DNA of 64,000 nucleotides from Streptomyces sp. (lineage in GTDB: Bacteria; Actinomycetota; Actinomycetes; Streptomycetales; Streptomycetaceae). Numbering within the stretch: position 1 is the stretch's first letter; every line of letters begins with the position of its first letter. Under the pieces are notes generated by a model. It was not told where the DNA came from. It searched no databases and saw only the letters and a program-made list of their open reading frames with translations. Shown piece after piece: positions 48,601-57,385 of the stretch. Where the stretch lies: contig NZ_JAEKKT010000134.1 in the NCBI RefSeq assembly GCF_019510245.1, positions 155,655 to 219,654 on the forward strand, written 5' to 3'. A program made the translations under genes and the position numbers.

Positions 48601-49934
48601 CCCTCGGTGCCGACCTCGCGGGCGACGCGGGTGACCTCGTCGGCGAACGCCGAAAGCGTGTCGACCATCGTGTTGATGACGTCCGCCAGCGCGGCGACCT
48701 CGCCCTTGGCCTCCACGGTGATCTTCTGCGAGAGGTCGCCGCGCGCCACCGCCGTGGCGACCTGGGCGATGGAGCGGACCTGCCCGGTCAGGTTGGACGC
48801 CATCACGTTGACGTTGTCCGTGAGGTCCTTCCAGGTCCCCGACACGCCCCGCACGATCGCCTGGCCGCCGAGGTTCCCCTCGGTGCCGACCTCGCGGGCG
48901 ACGCGGGTGACCTCGTCGGCGAAGGCGGACAGCTGGTCGACCATCGTGTTGATGGTGTCCTTGAGCTCGAGGATCTCGCCGCGGGCGTCCACGGTGATCT
49001 TCTGGGAGAGGTCGCCCTGGGCCACCGCGGTGGCGACCTGGGCGATGGAGCGGACCTGCCCGGTGAGGTTGCCCCCCATGAAGTTCACGGAGTCCGTCAG
49101 GTCGCGCCAGGTGCCCTTGACGCCCTTGACGTCGGCCTGGCCGCCGAGCCTGCCTTCGGTGCCGACCTCGCGGGCGACGCGGGTGACCTCGTCGGCGAAC
49201 GCGGACAGCTGGTCGACCATCGTGTTGATGGTGTTCTTCAGCTCCAGGATCTCGCCCCGGGCGTCCACCGTGATCTTCTGCGACAGGTCGCCCTGCGCCA
49301 CGGCGGTCGTCACCTGGGCGATGTTGCGGACCTGGGAGGTGAGGTTTCCGGCCATGAAATTGACCGAATCGGTCAGGTCCCGCCAGACACCGCCGACGCC
49401 GGGCACCTGCGCCTGACCGCCGAGGCGTCCCTCGCTGCCGACCTCGCGGGCGACGCGGGTGACCTCGTCGGCGAACGCGGACAGCTGGTCGACCATCGTG
49501 TTGACGGTCTCCTTCAGCTGCAGGATCTCCCCGCGGGCCGGCACGTCGATCTTCTGGGACAGATCGCCCCTGGCCACCGCGGTCGCCACCTGGGCGATGT
49601 CGCGTACCTGCGTGGTCAGGTTGCCCGCCATGGCGTTGACCGAGTCGGTGAGGTCGGCCCAGGTGCCGGAGACACCGGGCACCTCCGCCTGACCGCCCAG
49701 GGTGCCCTCGGTGCCCACCTCGCGGGCCACCCGCGTCACCTCCGAGGTGAACAGGGACAACTGGTCGACCATGCCGTTGAACACCGTGGCGATGTCGCCG
49801 AGCAGACCCGTCCCGTCGGACGGCAGCCGGGTACCGAAGTCACCGTCGCGTACCGCCGTCAGCCCGGCGAGCAGCTGCCGCAGTTCCTGCTCGCCCGGGC
49901 CCCGCACCTGGGCGTCCATCGAAGTGCCGGCCAT
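45660..49934 (-). CDS. HAMP-array hybrid sensor histidine kinase
   Basis: A 1424-residue cytoplasmic kinase. An N-terminal HAMP-like unit and six near-identical HAMP repeats of about 92 residues (each with VTRVAREVG(T/S)EG and GDLSQKI) fill residues 10-610. A GAF domain (about 640-790), a coiled coil (820-890), HisKA with the phospho-His in NMSHELRTP, an ATPase with [18 protein letters not shown], and two receiver domains follow. REC2 has the Asp in [15 protein letters not shown]1 has Glu in VVLELGMPG at the usual Asp position. Such Nik1-like kinases sense osmotic stress. ATG 49934 follows GAGGG. Confidence 0.93.
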   Translation of the reverse strand: MAGTSMDAQVRGPGEQELRQLLAGLTAVRDGDFGTRLPSDGTGLLGDIATVFNGMVDQLSLFTSEVTRVAREVGTEGTLGGQAEVPGVSGTWADLTDSVNAMAGNLTTQVRDIAQVATAVARGDLSQKIDVPARGEILQLKETVNTMVDQLSAFADEVTRVAREVGSEGRLGGQAQVPGVGGVWRDLTDSVNFMAGNLTSQVRNIAQVTTAVAQGDLSQKITVDARGEILELKNTINTMVDQLSAFADEVTRVAREVGTEGRLGGQADVKGVKGTWRDLTDSVNFMGGNLTGQVRSIAQVATAVAQGDLSQKITVDARGEILELKDTINTMVDQLSAFADEVTRVAREVGTEGNLGGQAIVRGVSGTWKDLTDNVNVMASNLTGQVRSIAQVATAVARGDLSQKITVEAKGEVAALADVINTMVDTLSAFADEVTRVAREVGTEGRLGGQAHVPNVAGTWKDLTDNVNSMANNLTGQVRNIALVTTAVANGDLSKKIDVDARGEILELKTTINTMVDQLSSFAAEVTRVAREVGSEGRLGGQAEVEGVEGTWKRLTENVNELAGNLTRQVRAIAEVASAVAEGDLTRSITVEASGEVAELKDNINSMVGSLRETTRANQEQDWLKTNLARISGLMQGHRDLPVVAELIMDELTPLAAAHYGAFYLAEDTPRGHELRLVGSYGYPDDAERPTRFPVGRSLVGQVARNRRPITVEELPQGYVTISSGLGQAVPRALMVLPIVVEEQVLGVIELASLTGFTQIHQDFLTQLMPTIGVNLNTIVANARTDELLEESQRLTAELQSRSEELQVQQEELQRSNAELEEKASLLVDQNRDIEAKNLQIEQARQELETRAQQLALASKYKSEFLANMSHELRTPLNSLLILAQLLAQNPSRNLTPKQVEYAGIIHSAGSDLLQLINDILDLSKVEAGKMDVAPERVPLRQLLEYVEATFRPMTSQKSLDFAVATAPGTPADLLTDDSRLRQILRNLLSNAVKFTEEGGVRLRIEPAADAEVPPGVHRGGPVVAFRVVDTGIGIPQQQLETIFGAFQQADGTTSRKYGGTGLGLSITREIAHLLGGAVTVDSTPGQGSTFTLYLPVARADFEELLEAGGRPVEQAHDEAGAEELTVPRALSAPAAAAEPRRRRLLVIEERPRGLLTLVAERAVADIAQRPDDPHGAIDIITAVGAQEAASTLAAQACHCVVLELGMPGQEGAGFLEAMRGDSALASVPVLVHTGHRVDLAQEQGLRALAGDRPLDFLASLDELRERITLHLSAEQPGDVLSLVRAEEPQQPAAQVVDDTFQGRTILVVDDDARNLFALSGVLELHGFQVLHADNGRKGIEMLLAHPDICLVLMDVMMPEMDGYAATTEIRAMPQYAELPIIAVTAKAMPGDQEKSLASGANDYVTKPVDTGDLIGRVRRWLPG

Positions 49935-50236
49935 GCCCACCCTCGTTCCGCTTCGCAGGATCCCCACCCCGAGGACCCGGAACCAGGCCGGCGCCGTCCA
50001 GCCCCACCATCAGGGGCGACGCCGCGTTCGACGGCTCCGGCCGACGGGAAATCGATCGCAGACTAACTCAGTTGTCGTGCAGCAACAAAAGGCCGCCGAG
50101 AAAGCCGTGGGCCAGAAAAAAAGACGGGAAACACGCGGCATGACAAGGCCGTTCCGGGGAACCCGGTCCTGTTCCACCGTCGCCGGATCGGGCCCCCGCC
50201 GCAACGGCTGTGGCTCCGCTCGCGAGCCCCGGGATG
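49935..50236. other. Intergenic region upstream of the hybrid kinase
   Basis: No gene is visible. The segment contains an unusual run of seven A residues (around 50117-50123) and AAC-rich sequence in otherwise GC-rich DNA. On the minus strand this gives a T-tract about 115 bases past the STAS gene stop, which could help terminate it. The kinase promoter should also be here, but I cannot place clear -35/-10 elements. Confidence 0.4.
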
Positions 50237-50602
50237 TCACGCCGCGAGGGCCGCCGCGACGGTCGGGTGACAGGGGGCGACGGCGTCGAGGCCCACCAGC
50301 TGCACGGTGCGCAGTACCGGGCCGTGGGCACCCGCCAGGCGCAGCCATCCCTGCGCGGCCGTGGTGGCGTGGTGGGCGGCGACGAGCGCGTTGACGCCGC
50401 TGGAATCCATGAAGGTGACCTCGCTGAGGTCGACGACGAGCCGGGGGCCGGTGGTGGGGTCGGCCGGAGGCATCGCCCGCGTCAGCGCGCCCACACTGTG
50501 GTAGTCGATCTCCCCGCGGACACCGAGCACGGCGACGCCGTCGACGTCGGCGCGCACGACGGCCAACTGGCCGGGTTCCACTGCTTCCTGGTTCTCTGCC
50601 AC
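50237..50602 (-). CDS. STAS-domain anti-sigma factor antagonist
   Basis: A 121-residue SpoIIAA/RsbV-type protein with GEIDYHSVGAL and the phosphorylation site FMDSSGVNALVAAH. Antagonists in dephosphorylated form bind the anti-sigma ATPase and free the stress sigma factor; PP2C phosphatases reactivate them. The GTG at 50602 follows AGAGGACGG. It is divergent from the ATPase gene at 50811, its likely partner. Confidence 0.9.
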   Translation of the reverse strand: MAENQEAVEPGQLAVVRADVDGVAVLGVRGEIDYHSVGALTRAMPPADPTTGPRLVVDLSEVTFMDSSGVNALVAAHHATTAAQGWLRLAGAHGPVLRTVQLVGLDAVAPCHPTVAAALAA

Positions 50603-50810
50603 TTCCGTCCTCTGAGCCCTCGGTACGGGTCGAGCCCCCTTCCTGTAGCCAACGCTGCCCAGGATCCCGGCGGTGATGCACGCGATGTCCCGACCGACTG
50701 CGCGGTGCGCAGGAATACCGCCGGCAAGTCCGGGTAGACGCGCGCCCATGAACGGGGTTTCGCAAGTCAGTGGCAGGGAGGAGTCCGTCCCGCGCGAGGA
50801 GAGTTCCCGG

Positions 50811-51308
50811 ATGCCGGATGCCGCACCCGCCGATGTGACCATCGCCCTGGACGGGGCGGACGGCTGTATCGCCCGCGCGCGGCACCGGACGTCGGAGTTC
50901 CTGGCCGCAGCCCAGTCCGAGCACGGACTGCCGGTCACCTCCCGCACGATGGACCTGGCACAGCTGGTGGTCAGCGAACTGGTCACCAACGCGCTGAAGT
51001 ACGCGCCCGGGCCGGTGCTGCTGCACCTGCGCGTCGTCGACGGCATGGTGGAGATCGAGATCTGGGACACCGATCCCACGCTGCCGCTGGCCCGGGCCGC
51101 GGACGCCGGACGGGTGGGCCAGCACGGCCTGGAGATCGTGCTGGCCGTGGTGCAGGGCTTCGAGGCCCGCCGTGAGCCCGTGGGCAAGTGCGTCACCGCC
51201 CGGCTCGCGCTCTTCGACGACCCCCTGCTGGGACTGGGGCGGCCGGCTCGTGGCGGCGGCCGGACGGCCGGGCGGCGAGAGCCGCCGAAGGCGGAGGGCC
51301 GGGAATGA
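50811..51308 (+). CDS. RsbW-like ATPase anti-sigma factor
   Basis: A 165-residue GHKL ATPase. The N-box is LAQLVVSELVTNALKYAPG near residue 45, followed by EIEIWDTDP and GQHGLEIVLAVVQGF. Such proteins bind a sigma factor or phosphorylate a STAS antagonist. The ATG at 50811 has GAGGAGA upstream; ATG 50748 is possible but has a weak site. The C-terminal 20 residues are a basic, disordered tail. Partners are likely the STAS proteins at 50237 and 54836. Confidence 0.88.
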   Translation: MPDAAPADVTIALDGADGCIARARHRTSEFLAAAQSEHGLPVTSRTMDLAQLVVSELVTNALKYAPGPVLLHLRVVDGMVEIEIWDTDPTLPLARAADAGRVGQHGLEIVLAVVQGFEARREPVGKCVTARLALFDDPLLGLGRPARGGGRTAGRREPPKAEGRE

Positions 51309-51377
51309 AGTGCGGTGATCGGGGCAGTCGGGGCGCTGCACGATCCGTGCGAACTGTTGACAGGCAGGAGGCTTGTG

Positions 51378-51605
51378 ATGCTCATGGCACACCCCGCCGT
51401 ACTGACGGACCTGATCGAGCAGTACGAGACGCTGCGCGCGCTCCATGCGGACGAGGGTCACGAGGCCGTACGCCGGCGGATGGCGGACATCGCCTACACG
51501 CTGTGTGTGGCGACCGGTACCAGTGACATCGACGCCGCCCTCGTGGTGGCCCGGTACCGCCTGCCCGGTGCCCGCGTCGAGGACGACTCCCTGCTCTCCG
51601 CCTGA
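51378..51605 (+). CDS. DUF5133 protein
   Basis: A 75-residue helical protein that matches the DUF5133 family: HPAVLTDLIEQYETLRALHA, RRRMADIAYTLCVATGTSDI and ALVVARYRLPGAR. ATG 51378 has AGGAGG 6 bases upstream; GTG 51375 is too close. It follows the anti-sigma gene by 69 bases and is probably cotranscribed. The family is found in stress-response clusters of Streptomyces; its role is not known. Confidence 0.85.
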   Translation: MLMAHPAVLTDLIEQYETLRALHADEGHEAVRRRMADIAYTLCVATGTSDIDAALVVARYRLPGARVEDDSLLSA

Positions 51606-51683
51606 CCCCGGTCGACCGAGGACCGGCCCGCGCGGCGACTCGTGCAGATGCTGTGGAGGCCGGGAGGACGGAGGAGTGGCGGG

Positions 51684-51708
51684 GCGTGTTCGGCCGTCGG
51701 TCGGGTAT
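51684..51708 (+). promoter_or_regulatory. Sigma-B-like promoter before marR
   Basis: GCGT, 15 bases, GGGTAT at 51684-51708 fits GNNT-N14-16-GGGTAY. The MarR gene starts 58 bases downstream. Nothing else in the 160-base gap looks like a promoter. Confidence 0.5.
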
Positions 51709-51765
51709 CGCGAGAGAACAAAGGTGGCACCTGCATGGACAGGCGATGTCTGAAAGCGATACCTC

Positions 51766-52272
51766 GTGACTGGTCTCAGCGGCTCCGGGGACAGCGGACC
51801 GAGCGGGCCGCAGGACGGCCTCATGGCGCTGGCCGTGTCGATGGCCGACGCCGTGGAGGGGCTCACGACCCTGTGGTCGGTCGCGGCGCAGGGCGCCCGT
51901 GCGCGGCTGTCGCCGCACCAGTTGCGCGCCCTTCGGATAATGGACGGGGAACCAGGGCTCAACCTCACCGCGCTGGCCGTGCGGATGGACCTCGGGCTGC
52001 CCGCCGCCAGCCGGCTGTGCGACCGGCTGGAGGCGGCGGGCATGCTGGAGCGGGAGATGCATCCGCGCAACCGGCGAGCGGTGCGACTGCATGCGACGAG
52101 GCAGGGCCGGCAGGCGCTCGAGGAGGTGGCGTACCGCAGATCGCGGAGACTGGCCCTCGCACTCGGTGCCATGGAGCCGGCCGAGGCCGAGGCCCTCGGG
52201 CGGGGGCTCCGGGGGTTCCTGGCCGCGCTGGACGGCAGAACGGGCGGCGGCGAGGACGCGACCGACTTCTGA
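51766..52272 (+). CDS. MarR-family transcriptional regulator
   Basis: A 168-residue winged-helix protein. RARLSPHQLRALRIMDGEPG and LNLTALAVRMDLGLPAAS, then RLCDRLEAAGMLERE (recognition helix region) and HPRNRRAVRLHATRQGR (wing) are typical. It closely resembles the second MarR at 53836, so the two are probably paralogues flanking the PP2C gene. Expression from a sigma-B-like promoter is suggested. Ligand unknown. Confidence 0.9.
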   Translation: MTGLSGSGDSGPSGPQDGLMALAVSMADAVEGLTTLWSVAAQGARARLSPHQLRALRIMDGEPGLNLTALAVRMDLGLPAASRLCDRLEAAGMLEREMHPRNRRAVRLHATRQGRQALEEVAYRRSRRLALALGAMEPAEAEALGRGLRGFLAALDGRTGGGEDATDF

Positions 52273-52433
52273 AGTCCCAGGGGGTGCGAGCGGGGACGTA
52301 CACGCGAGATCGCGACGTCGCCCCACGGCGGACCCGGTGACACCACTCCGCAGCGGATTCCCACCCCCGGCCTCCCCCGCCGGGTTCCGCCCCCGCCCCC
52401 GGCCTCTACTCCCGGACTCCGCCGTAGGCCGGG

Positions 52434-52455
52434 CCGTCCCCCGGCCGGGGGACGG
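52434..52455. terminator. Bidirectional hairpin between marR and PP2C gene
   Basis: A perfect 22-base palindrome (CCGTCCCCCGG followed directly by CCGGGGGACGG) lies in the 243-base gap between two convergent genes. It should stop transcription from both. Confidence 0.7.
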
Positions 52456-52515
52456 TAGCCGGGCGTCGGGGACGCGAACGTCGTGACAGGTCATGACCGT
52501 CAGGACGGCACGAGA

Positions 52516-53688
52516 TCAGGACGGCTTCCGTCCTCGCCAGTCCAGGCAGACGACCAACGCGTCGTCGTCCGCCACGACGGCATCGCCGCGATGACCCGCC
52601 AGTTCGCGCAGGAGGGCGCGCGGCACCTCGGCGGCGGGCAGCAGCCGCGTGGACTGGATGGCCCGGGCGAGCGCCCGCTCGCCGTACGTCTCACCCTTGG
52701 GCGAGTGCACCGCGTGGACGCCGTCGCTGACGAAGATGAGCCGGTCTCCGGGCTCGACGGCGAACTCCTGCGCCACGTAGTCCGTCTCCTCGAACATGCC
52801 CAGCGGCAGCTGCGCCTCGAAGGGCACGCGCTCCACCGCGCCGGCACGCAGCCGCAGCAGCTGGGGGGAGCCGGCGTCCACCACGCTGGCCCGGCCGGTC
52901 GCCAGGTCGAAGTCCAGCATCAGGACGGACAGGTACCGGCGGCCCCGGTAGTGGGCGTAGACGGCCTGGTCGGCCAGGGCCGCCTGGTCCTCGATGTCGA
53001 TACCGGCGCGCCGCGCGTTGCGCAGGGCGTTGACGGCGAGGTTGGTCAGCAGGGCCGCCTCTATGCCCTCGCCCATGCCGTTCGTGACGTACAGCATCAG
53101 CTGGTCGGACGTGGCGGACCAGTCGAAGTTGTCCCCGTAGACGGCGTAGGCCGGTTCCAGCTGGCAGGCCAGGTCGTACTCGGGCCGGGAGCAGGAGCGG
53201 CCGGGCAGCAGGTGCCACTGCATCTCCGCGGCCAGCGTGAGCCGGTCCTTGCGCCGGGCCTGGAGGTACAGGTCCGTGTCGCGCTCGGCCACGACCACCT
53301 CGTGCGCCAGCGCGTCGGCGATCTCGGCGAGCTCCGGGACGCAGTCGGACGCCGTCTCGCCGTTCCGCATCGTCACGGACAGCACGCCGAGCCGGTCGCC
53401 CCGCACGCTCACCGGCAGGTGGATCCTGGTCGGCCGGCCCCGGCCGTCCTCGCGGTAGGGCGCCTGGGAGCCGAAGGCCCGGCCGGCCGGGCTGCCGTGC
53501 ACCGGGACCGGCTCCAGGTTGTGCGGCGCCACCGACACCGGCTGCAGCACCGTCAGACCGTAGTCGGCCATGAACAGCTCGACGTCCGCCGCGCCGTATC
53601 GCTCGGTCAGCACGACGCGGACGGCGTCCAGCAGTTCGTGGGGAGCCGCTGTGCGCAGAGCGCGTTCAGCGGTTTCGAATCTGTTCAC
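52516..53688 (-). CDS. GAF/SpoIIE-type PP2C phosphatase
   Basis: A 390-residue regulator. Residues 1-140 are GAF-like, a linker follows, then the SpoIIE/PP2C domain with YGDNFDWSA, VTNGMGEGIEAALLTNLAVN and IFVSDGVHAVHS. The usual metal-binding DGMGHG is NGMGEG here, which I believe is a feature of this Streptomyces subfamily rather than decay. It should dephosphorylate STAS antagonists such as those at 50237 or 54836. The GTG at 53688 lacks a strong ribosome site. Divergent from a MarR gene. Confidence 0.88.
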   Translation of the reverse strand: MNRFETAERALRTAAPHELLDAVRVVLTERYGAADVELFMADYGLTVLQPVSVAPHNLEPVPVHGSPAGRAFGSQAPYREDGRGRPTRIHLPVSVRGDRLGVLSVTMRNGETASDCVPELAEIADALAHEVVVAERDTDLYLQARRKDRLTLAAEMQWHLLPGRSCSRPEYDLACQLEPAYAVYGDNFDWSATSDQLMLYVTNGMGEGIEAALLTNLAVNALRNARRAGIDIEDQAALADQAVYAHYRGRRYLSVLMLDFDLATGRASVVDAGSPQLLRLRAGAVERVPFEAQLPLGMFEETDYVAQEFAVEPGDRLIFVSDGVHAVHSPKGETYGERALARAIQSTRLLPAAEVPRALLRELAGHRGDAVVADDDALVVCLDWRGRKPS

Positions 53689-53835
53689 GATGAGGGGTGC
53701 ACCATTCTTTCTCCTGACAACGTGCGGGCCCGGCGTCGGCGCCGGGCTCCGCGAAGAGCCGCGTCTGTCGTCCCGAGGTCCGTTGCCGGTGGCGGCTGCT
53801 AGTACGCTGAGAGGCGCCCCAGTGCCTGCGAGAGT

Positions 53836-54321
53836 GTGACCGTGACTGCCTTCCGCCGCCGCCCAGAGCCCGAAGAGGTCGCACGCGTGACCACGCGGGC
53901 CGTCGAGCTGCTGGAGGTTGTCTGGGGGCGGGCCTCGACCGCGCCCACCTCGGCCTCCCAGTTGCGCGTGCTGCACATCCTCGAGCACCACGACGGCATC
54001 AACCTGCGCACCCTCGCCGAGTTCCTCGCCTCCACTCCGCCGTCGACGAGCCGGCTCTGCGACCGGCTGCAGGCCGCGGGGTTCGTCGAGCGCGTGGTGA
54101 GCCCGGAGGACCGGCGCGAGGTACGGCTCCACCTCAGCGGCCGGGGGCGCTTCTTCCTCGCCGATCTGCGCGCCCGCCGGGAGAGCGAGTTGCAGACGGT
54201 GCTGGCCGACATGCCCGCGGCCAAGCGGGTCGCCCTGCTGGAGGGCCTGGAGGCGTTCTGCGCCACCGCGGCCACGCAGATACACGACGAGGCTCCGGAC
54301 TCCGACAGCCGGACCGCCTGA
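53836..54321 (+). CDS. MarR-family transcriptional regulator
   Basis: A 161-residue MarR protein with TSASQLRVLHILEHHDGINL, then TPPSTSRLCDRLQAAGFVER and SPEDRREVRLHLSGRGR. It is similar in plan to the MarR at 51766 (both have LCDRL.AAG). The GTG at 53836 sits 148 bases from the divergent PP2C start; a TAGTAC -10-like element lies near 53801. It may regulate the phosphatase gene. Confidence 0.9.
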   Translation: MTVTAFRRRPEPEEVARVTTRAVELLEVVWGRASTAPTSASQLRVLHILEHHDGINLRTLAEFLASTPPSTSRLCDRLQAAGFVERVVSPEDRREVRLHLSGRGRFFLADLRARRESELQTVLADMPAAKRVALLEGLEAFCATAATQIHDEAPDSDSRTA

Positions 54322-54835
54322 AGAACCTTCACGGCACCCGTGCCACCACCGCTTCACGACGATGGCGGGCGGTGCCCGGAGCGGTCTCCGTCCACCGGAT
54401 CATTCCAGGTCCTTCCCCGTGTACGTCCGACGCGGCTACTCTGTTGCCTCATGGCTATTGTTGTCAAACGGCAACTGTTCTTCCGATTCCCCTCACATCT
54501 CTCGGCCACCTTTCACGGGCACGATCCGGGGCGACCGTGCGGCAGGTCTCGGACACCGGGGGCTCGCAGGTGATCGGAAGCACGTCCAGGCACGTGACCT
54601 GGGCGCGGGGTGCCGGCGGCAGCCGTCTTTCGGCGGCGGTCGCGTCGGCCCCGCACGCACCGCCTTCGCGGGGTCGTGTTCACCTGCCGGCGAACCCGGC
54701 AGTCATTCGTGTACCCGCGGAGAGGGACCGCATGACGATCGTCGCCCCGTCCGTGGCGACTTCTGGGGGAAGCGGCCCGGCCGTCCGGCCCGGCCCCACC
54801 CGTCCCACTGGGACCGCCGACGTGAGGATGGCGCC
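54322..54835. other. Intergenic region with AT-rich dyad
   Basis: No credible gene. Around 54437-54473 a less GC-rich patch contains GTTGCC and GGCAAC arms 27 bases apart, and an inner GTTG/CAAC dyad (GTTGTCAAACGGCAAC). It may be a regulatory site read by one of the neighbouring MarR proteins. The promoter of the STAS gene at 54836 should also lie here but is not obvious. Confidence 0.4.
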
Positions 54836-55174
54836 ATGCACCCCGCTTGCGATCTGAGTGTGCGGATCAACCGCCGTGAGCAGATCTTCGTGCTCACCGT
54901 GCGGGGCGAGGTCGACTACGACGACGCCGGTGACTTCGAACGTGCCTGGGAGGCGGCCGACCGGGCGGCGATGCCCGTCACGGCGGTGGACCTCGCGGAG
55001 GTCACCTTCGCCGACAGCACGCTGCTCAACGCGCTCATCCGGGCCCGCCACCGCCATCAGGCCGACGGCAGGGCCCTGGTGCTGGTCGGCCCCCTCCGGG
55101 CGGCCGTCAGCCGGCTCCTGGAGATCAGCGGCACCACGGAGCTGTTCACCGTCACCGACGCCCGGCCAGGCTGA
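54836..55174 (+). CDS. STAS-domain anti-sigma factor antagonist
   Basis: A 112-residue STAS protein: QIFVLTVRGEVDYDDAGDFE, then VDLAEVTFADSTLLNALIRA with the phosphorylatable Ser, and LVLVGPLRAAVSRLLEISG. It differs from the antagonist at 50237 in having DST rather than DSS at the site. ATG 54836 follows GAGGATGG. It closes the partner-switching island; its kinase is probably the ATPase at 50811. Confidence 0.88.
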   Translation: MHPACDLSVRINRREQIFVLTVRGEVDYDDAGDFERAWEAADRAAMPVTAVDLAEVTFADSTLLNALIRARHRHQADGRALVLVGPLRAAVSRLLEISGTTELFTVTDARPG

Positions 55175-55449
55175 GGCGACGCGGATCCGGGCGGAGGCGG
55201 TGCGAATCCGTGCGGAGGCGGCGCGGACCTCGCAGGTCCAGTTGGTGCGCGGAGCGAGCCAGGCGTCGCCCTCGTGTCACACGCGCCGCGGCGGCCGTGA
55301 GTGACCGCGACGGCTTCCTTCACGACGGGTCCGGGCCGCCTCCGTACGGATCCGGAGCCTCCGTACGGAAGGCTGACCGACCTGACGGCGTTGCGCTGGG
55401 GCGCCCCTGGTCCGGACGGACGAGGGGCTGGCAGGGCGACGGCAAGGAG

Positions 55450-55590
55450 GCGCCGCCACCGCCCTCCGAGCCCGGGACCTCCCTCGCCTTCCGGGTCGGC
55501 CTGTACCCGACCGTCGTACTGCTGACGCTCGCGCTGTCCCCCTGCACCTGCCGCTCTGGATCGGCCTGCTCGTGGGCAACCTGCTCGCCT
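55450..55590 (+). pseudogene. Remnant of an ABM-domain membrane protein
   Basis: The frame reads FRVGLYPTVVLLTLALSP, and after a one-base frameshift near 55542 continues HLPLWIGLLVGNLLAW. These are the two C-terminal membrane helices of Streptomyces antibiotic-biosynthesis-monooxygenase-type proteins. The N-terminal ABM domain is missing or unrecognisable in 55175-55450, and the end is joined directly to a binding-protein fragment. Confidence 0.55.
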
Positions 55591-55591
55591 G

Positions 55592-55949
55592 GCCTCCGGA
55601 CCGGTCAAGTGGGTGCTCCCTGAGGCGCCTACGCCGTTCATGTCCTGGGGGCAGCGGGCTGCGATCCTGAAGCGCCAAGAACCCCACCGCGGCCAAGCTC
55701 TACCTCAACTGGCGGCTGTCCACCGGGGAGCAGCAGGCCGCCACCAACGGGTCGGTCCGTACGGACGTGGTTCCGCCGGCGGGCCTGAAGCCCGTCTGGC
55801 AGTACCCGAACGGCAACCTCGACGGATTCCCCCGTTTCATGGCCGACCGCGCCGGGGTCGAGCGCTGGAAGCAGACGTTCGCTCTGTACTTCGGAGAGGT
55901 CAGGGGAGGCCCGTCGCCGGGCTGGCTCGGACTGCGCCCGGGCGCCTGA
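55592..55949 (+). pseudogene. 3' remnant of an ABC substrate-binding protein
   Basis: The stretch GPVKWVLPEAPTPFMSWGQ, then RAAILK, followed after a +1 shift near 55672 by KNPTAAKLYLNWRLSTGEQQ, MADRAGVERW, TFALYFGEV and PSPGWLGLRPGA, matches the C-terminus of iron/spermidine-type binding proteins. A stop lies at the normal end (55947-55949). About 250 N-terminal residues are absent. Confidence 0.65.
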
Positions 55950-56101
55950 CCCCGACTCCCGCCGCGGCCGGGCAGGCCGTCCTCCGGACGAGGGCCGCCT
56001 GCCCGAGCGGCCACCGGCTGCTCCGGCACTCCCCTTGCGGCGACCGCAGCGCGGCCGACCGCGGCCGAGGGGCGTCCGCCGTGCAGGTGCGGTCCGGCGG
56101 C

Positions 56102-56248
56102 CTATGCGGAGGCCGGGCCGGTTCGGGCGAGGCGGACCATGGCGCGGAACAGGGTGGCGGGTGCCGGGGCGTCGGGCACCGCGGGGATCGGCGCGTCGGG
56201 GGCGGCGTAGGAACGGAGCATGTGCCCGACGAGGCGGCGCCAGGTGTC
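56102..56248 (-). pseudogene. 3' remnant of a TetR-type regulator
   Basis: The last 48 codons before the stop at 56102 read DTWRRLVGHMLRSYAAPDAP, then TLFRAMVRLARTG, resembling the C-terminal ligand domain of TetR regulators. No DNA-binding part is present. It abuts the sugar-binding protein fragment on the same strand, so a deletion probably fused two genes. Confidence 0.45.
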
Positions 56249-56262
56249 GGGCGCGGCGGCGA

Positions 56263-57235
56263 AGGGTCGGTGTTGAGCCACTCGGCGAACTTCAGGGCCT
56301 CGGGTATGTGCTTGGCGCCCTGGAGGACAGCCGTGGAGGAACCTCCCCAGTTCGCGGACACGTTCGAGCCCCCGGTCCACTGCGGCATGGGTGCGACCGC
56401 CCACTTGCCGGTGGTCTGAGGGGCGTTCCCGCTGATGATGGCGTCGCCCCACTGGGCACTGACGCACGAGGTGATGGCGCCGGTCTGCAGGTCCTTGTAC
56501 CAGCCGTTGGTGAAGTCGGGTTCGGTCTTGATCACTCCCTTGCTGCGCAGCTTGTCCCAGAAGGCGGCGACGTTCAGGGTCTGCGGGGAAGCGATGTTCA
56601 CCGACCAGGTGTCGCCGTTCACGCCGAACCACTTGGCGCCGGCCTGCCACGCGAGTGCCGTGAACCAGGCGGAGTTGCCGGCGGGGAAGGTGCTGATGTA
56701 GGCCTTCGGGTCGGCGCTGTGGATCTTCTGCGCCGCCTGGGCGAACTCGTCCCAGGTGGCGGGCGGCTTGATGCCCCACTTCTTGAACAGGTCGGAGCGG
56801 TAGAAACAGGCCCCACTGCCATTCCACGAACTTCGACTTGTCCTTGTCCGCGCCGTACCGGGACAGGTTCACCAGGCCGTTCTCCAGCAGGAACGAGGGG
56901 ATCTCCTGGTATTCCACCTGTGCCAGGTCGGGCGCGTTGCCGCTCTGGAGCGCGGCGCGCATCTTCGCGTAGCCGCCGCTGCTGCCCGCCGGGATCTTCT
57001 CCAGTTTCACGTGGATGTCCGGGTGGGTGGCGTTCCGCCTGGCGACGGCCTTGTCGACACCGGGAACCCACGACCAGAAGCGCAGGTCGACCTTCTGGCC
57101 GGGCTTGACGGGTGCCTGGACCGCGGGGTCCTTCGAACCGGTCGAACCCCCGCAGGCGGAGATCGCCAGGGAGGCGGCTGCAAGGGTCAGTGCGAGGGCG
57201 CCCCGGCTTCTGCGGCGGGGTGTGGTGCGGCTCAT
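56263..57235 (-). pseudogene. Broken sugar ABC substrate-binding lipoprotein
   Basis: The ATG at 57235 opens a lipoprotein signal (SRGALALTLAAASLAISACG) and a family-1 sugar-binding domain (VDLRFWSWVPGVDKAVA, APDLAQVEYQEIPSFLLENG). At about 56817 the text jumps from FVEWQWG to ACFYRSDLFKKWGIKP in another frame: roughly 25 residues are missing. The second part (FPAGNSAWFTALAWQAGAKW, then WSVNIASPQTLNVAAFWDKL) runs to KFAEWLNTDP and stops resembling the family, about 100 residues early. It probably once fed the sugar-acid operon on the other side. Confidence 0.75.
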
Positions 57236-57323
57236 GGGAGGAGGTCCTTCCTGGTTTCGTACTGAAGGTGCCTGTGGCATGCAGGTCAGTTTCGGAAGGG
57301 CATCGTCACGCCGTCCAGATATA

Positions 57324-57339
57324 TTCATAATTAATTGAA
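57324..57339. promoter_or_regulatory. AT-rich operator-like site before the sugar-acid operon
   Basis: TTCATAATTAATTGAA has mirrored TTCA/TGAA ends and a palindromic AATTAATT core, a striking AT island in the 150-base gap between the divergent binding-protein remnant and the SDR gene. It is a good candidate site for the GntR-type regulator encoded at 58191. Confidence 0.55.
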
Positions 57340-57385
57340 ACAGCTATGGTGGGCGCATAGGCAGTCACGAGGGGAGACACACGCG

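Noticed and set aside
45660..50000. Possible tandem DNA repeat or CRISPR-like array
   Set aside because: The periodicity of about 276 bases is in frame and encodes HAMP domains; unit length and lack of spacers exclude CRISPR.
47214..50066. 950-residue plus-strand frame opposite the hybrid kinase
   Set aside because: Its repeats ([14 protein letters not shown] and similar) are just the complement of the HAMP repeats. The minus strand has all kinase motifs.
52516..53688. PP2C gene considered degenerate because of NGMGEG instead of DGMGHG
   Set aside because: The rest of the domain is intact and I recall the same change in other Streptomyces proteins of this type, so it is kept as a functional gene with a note.
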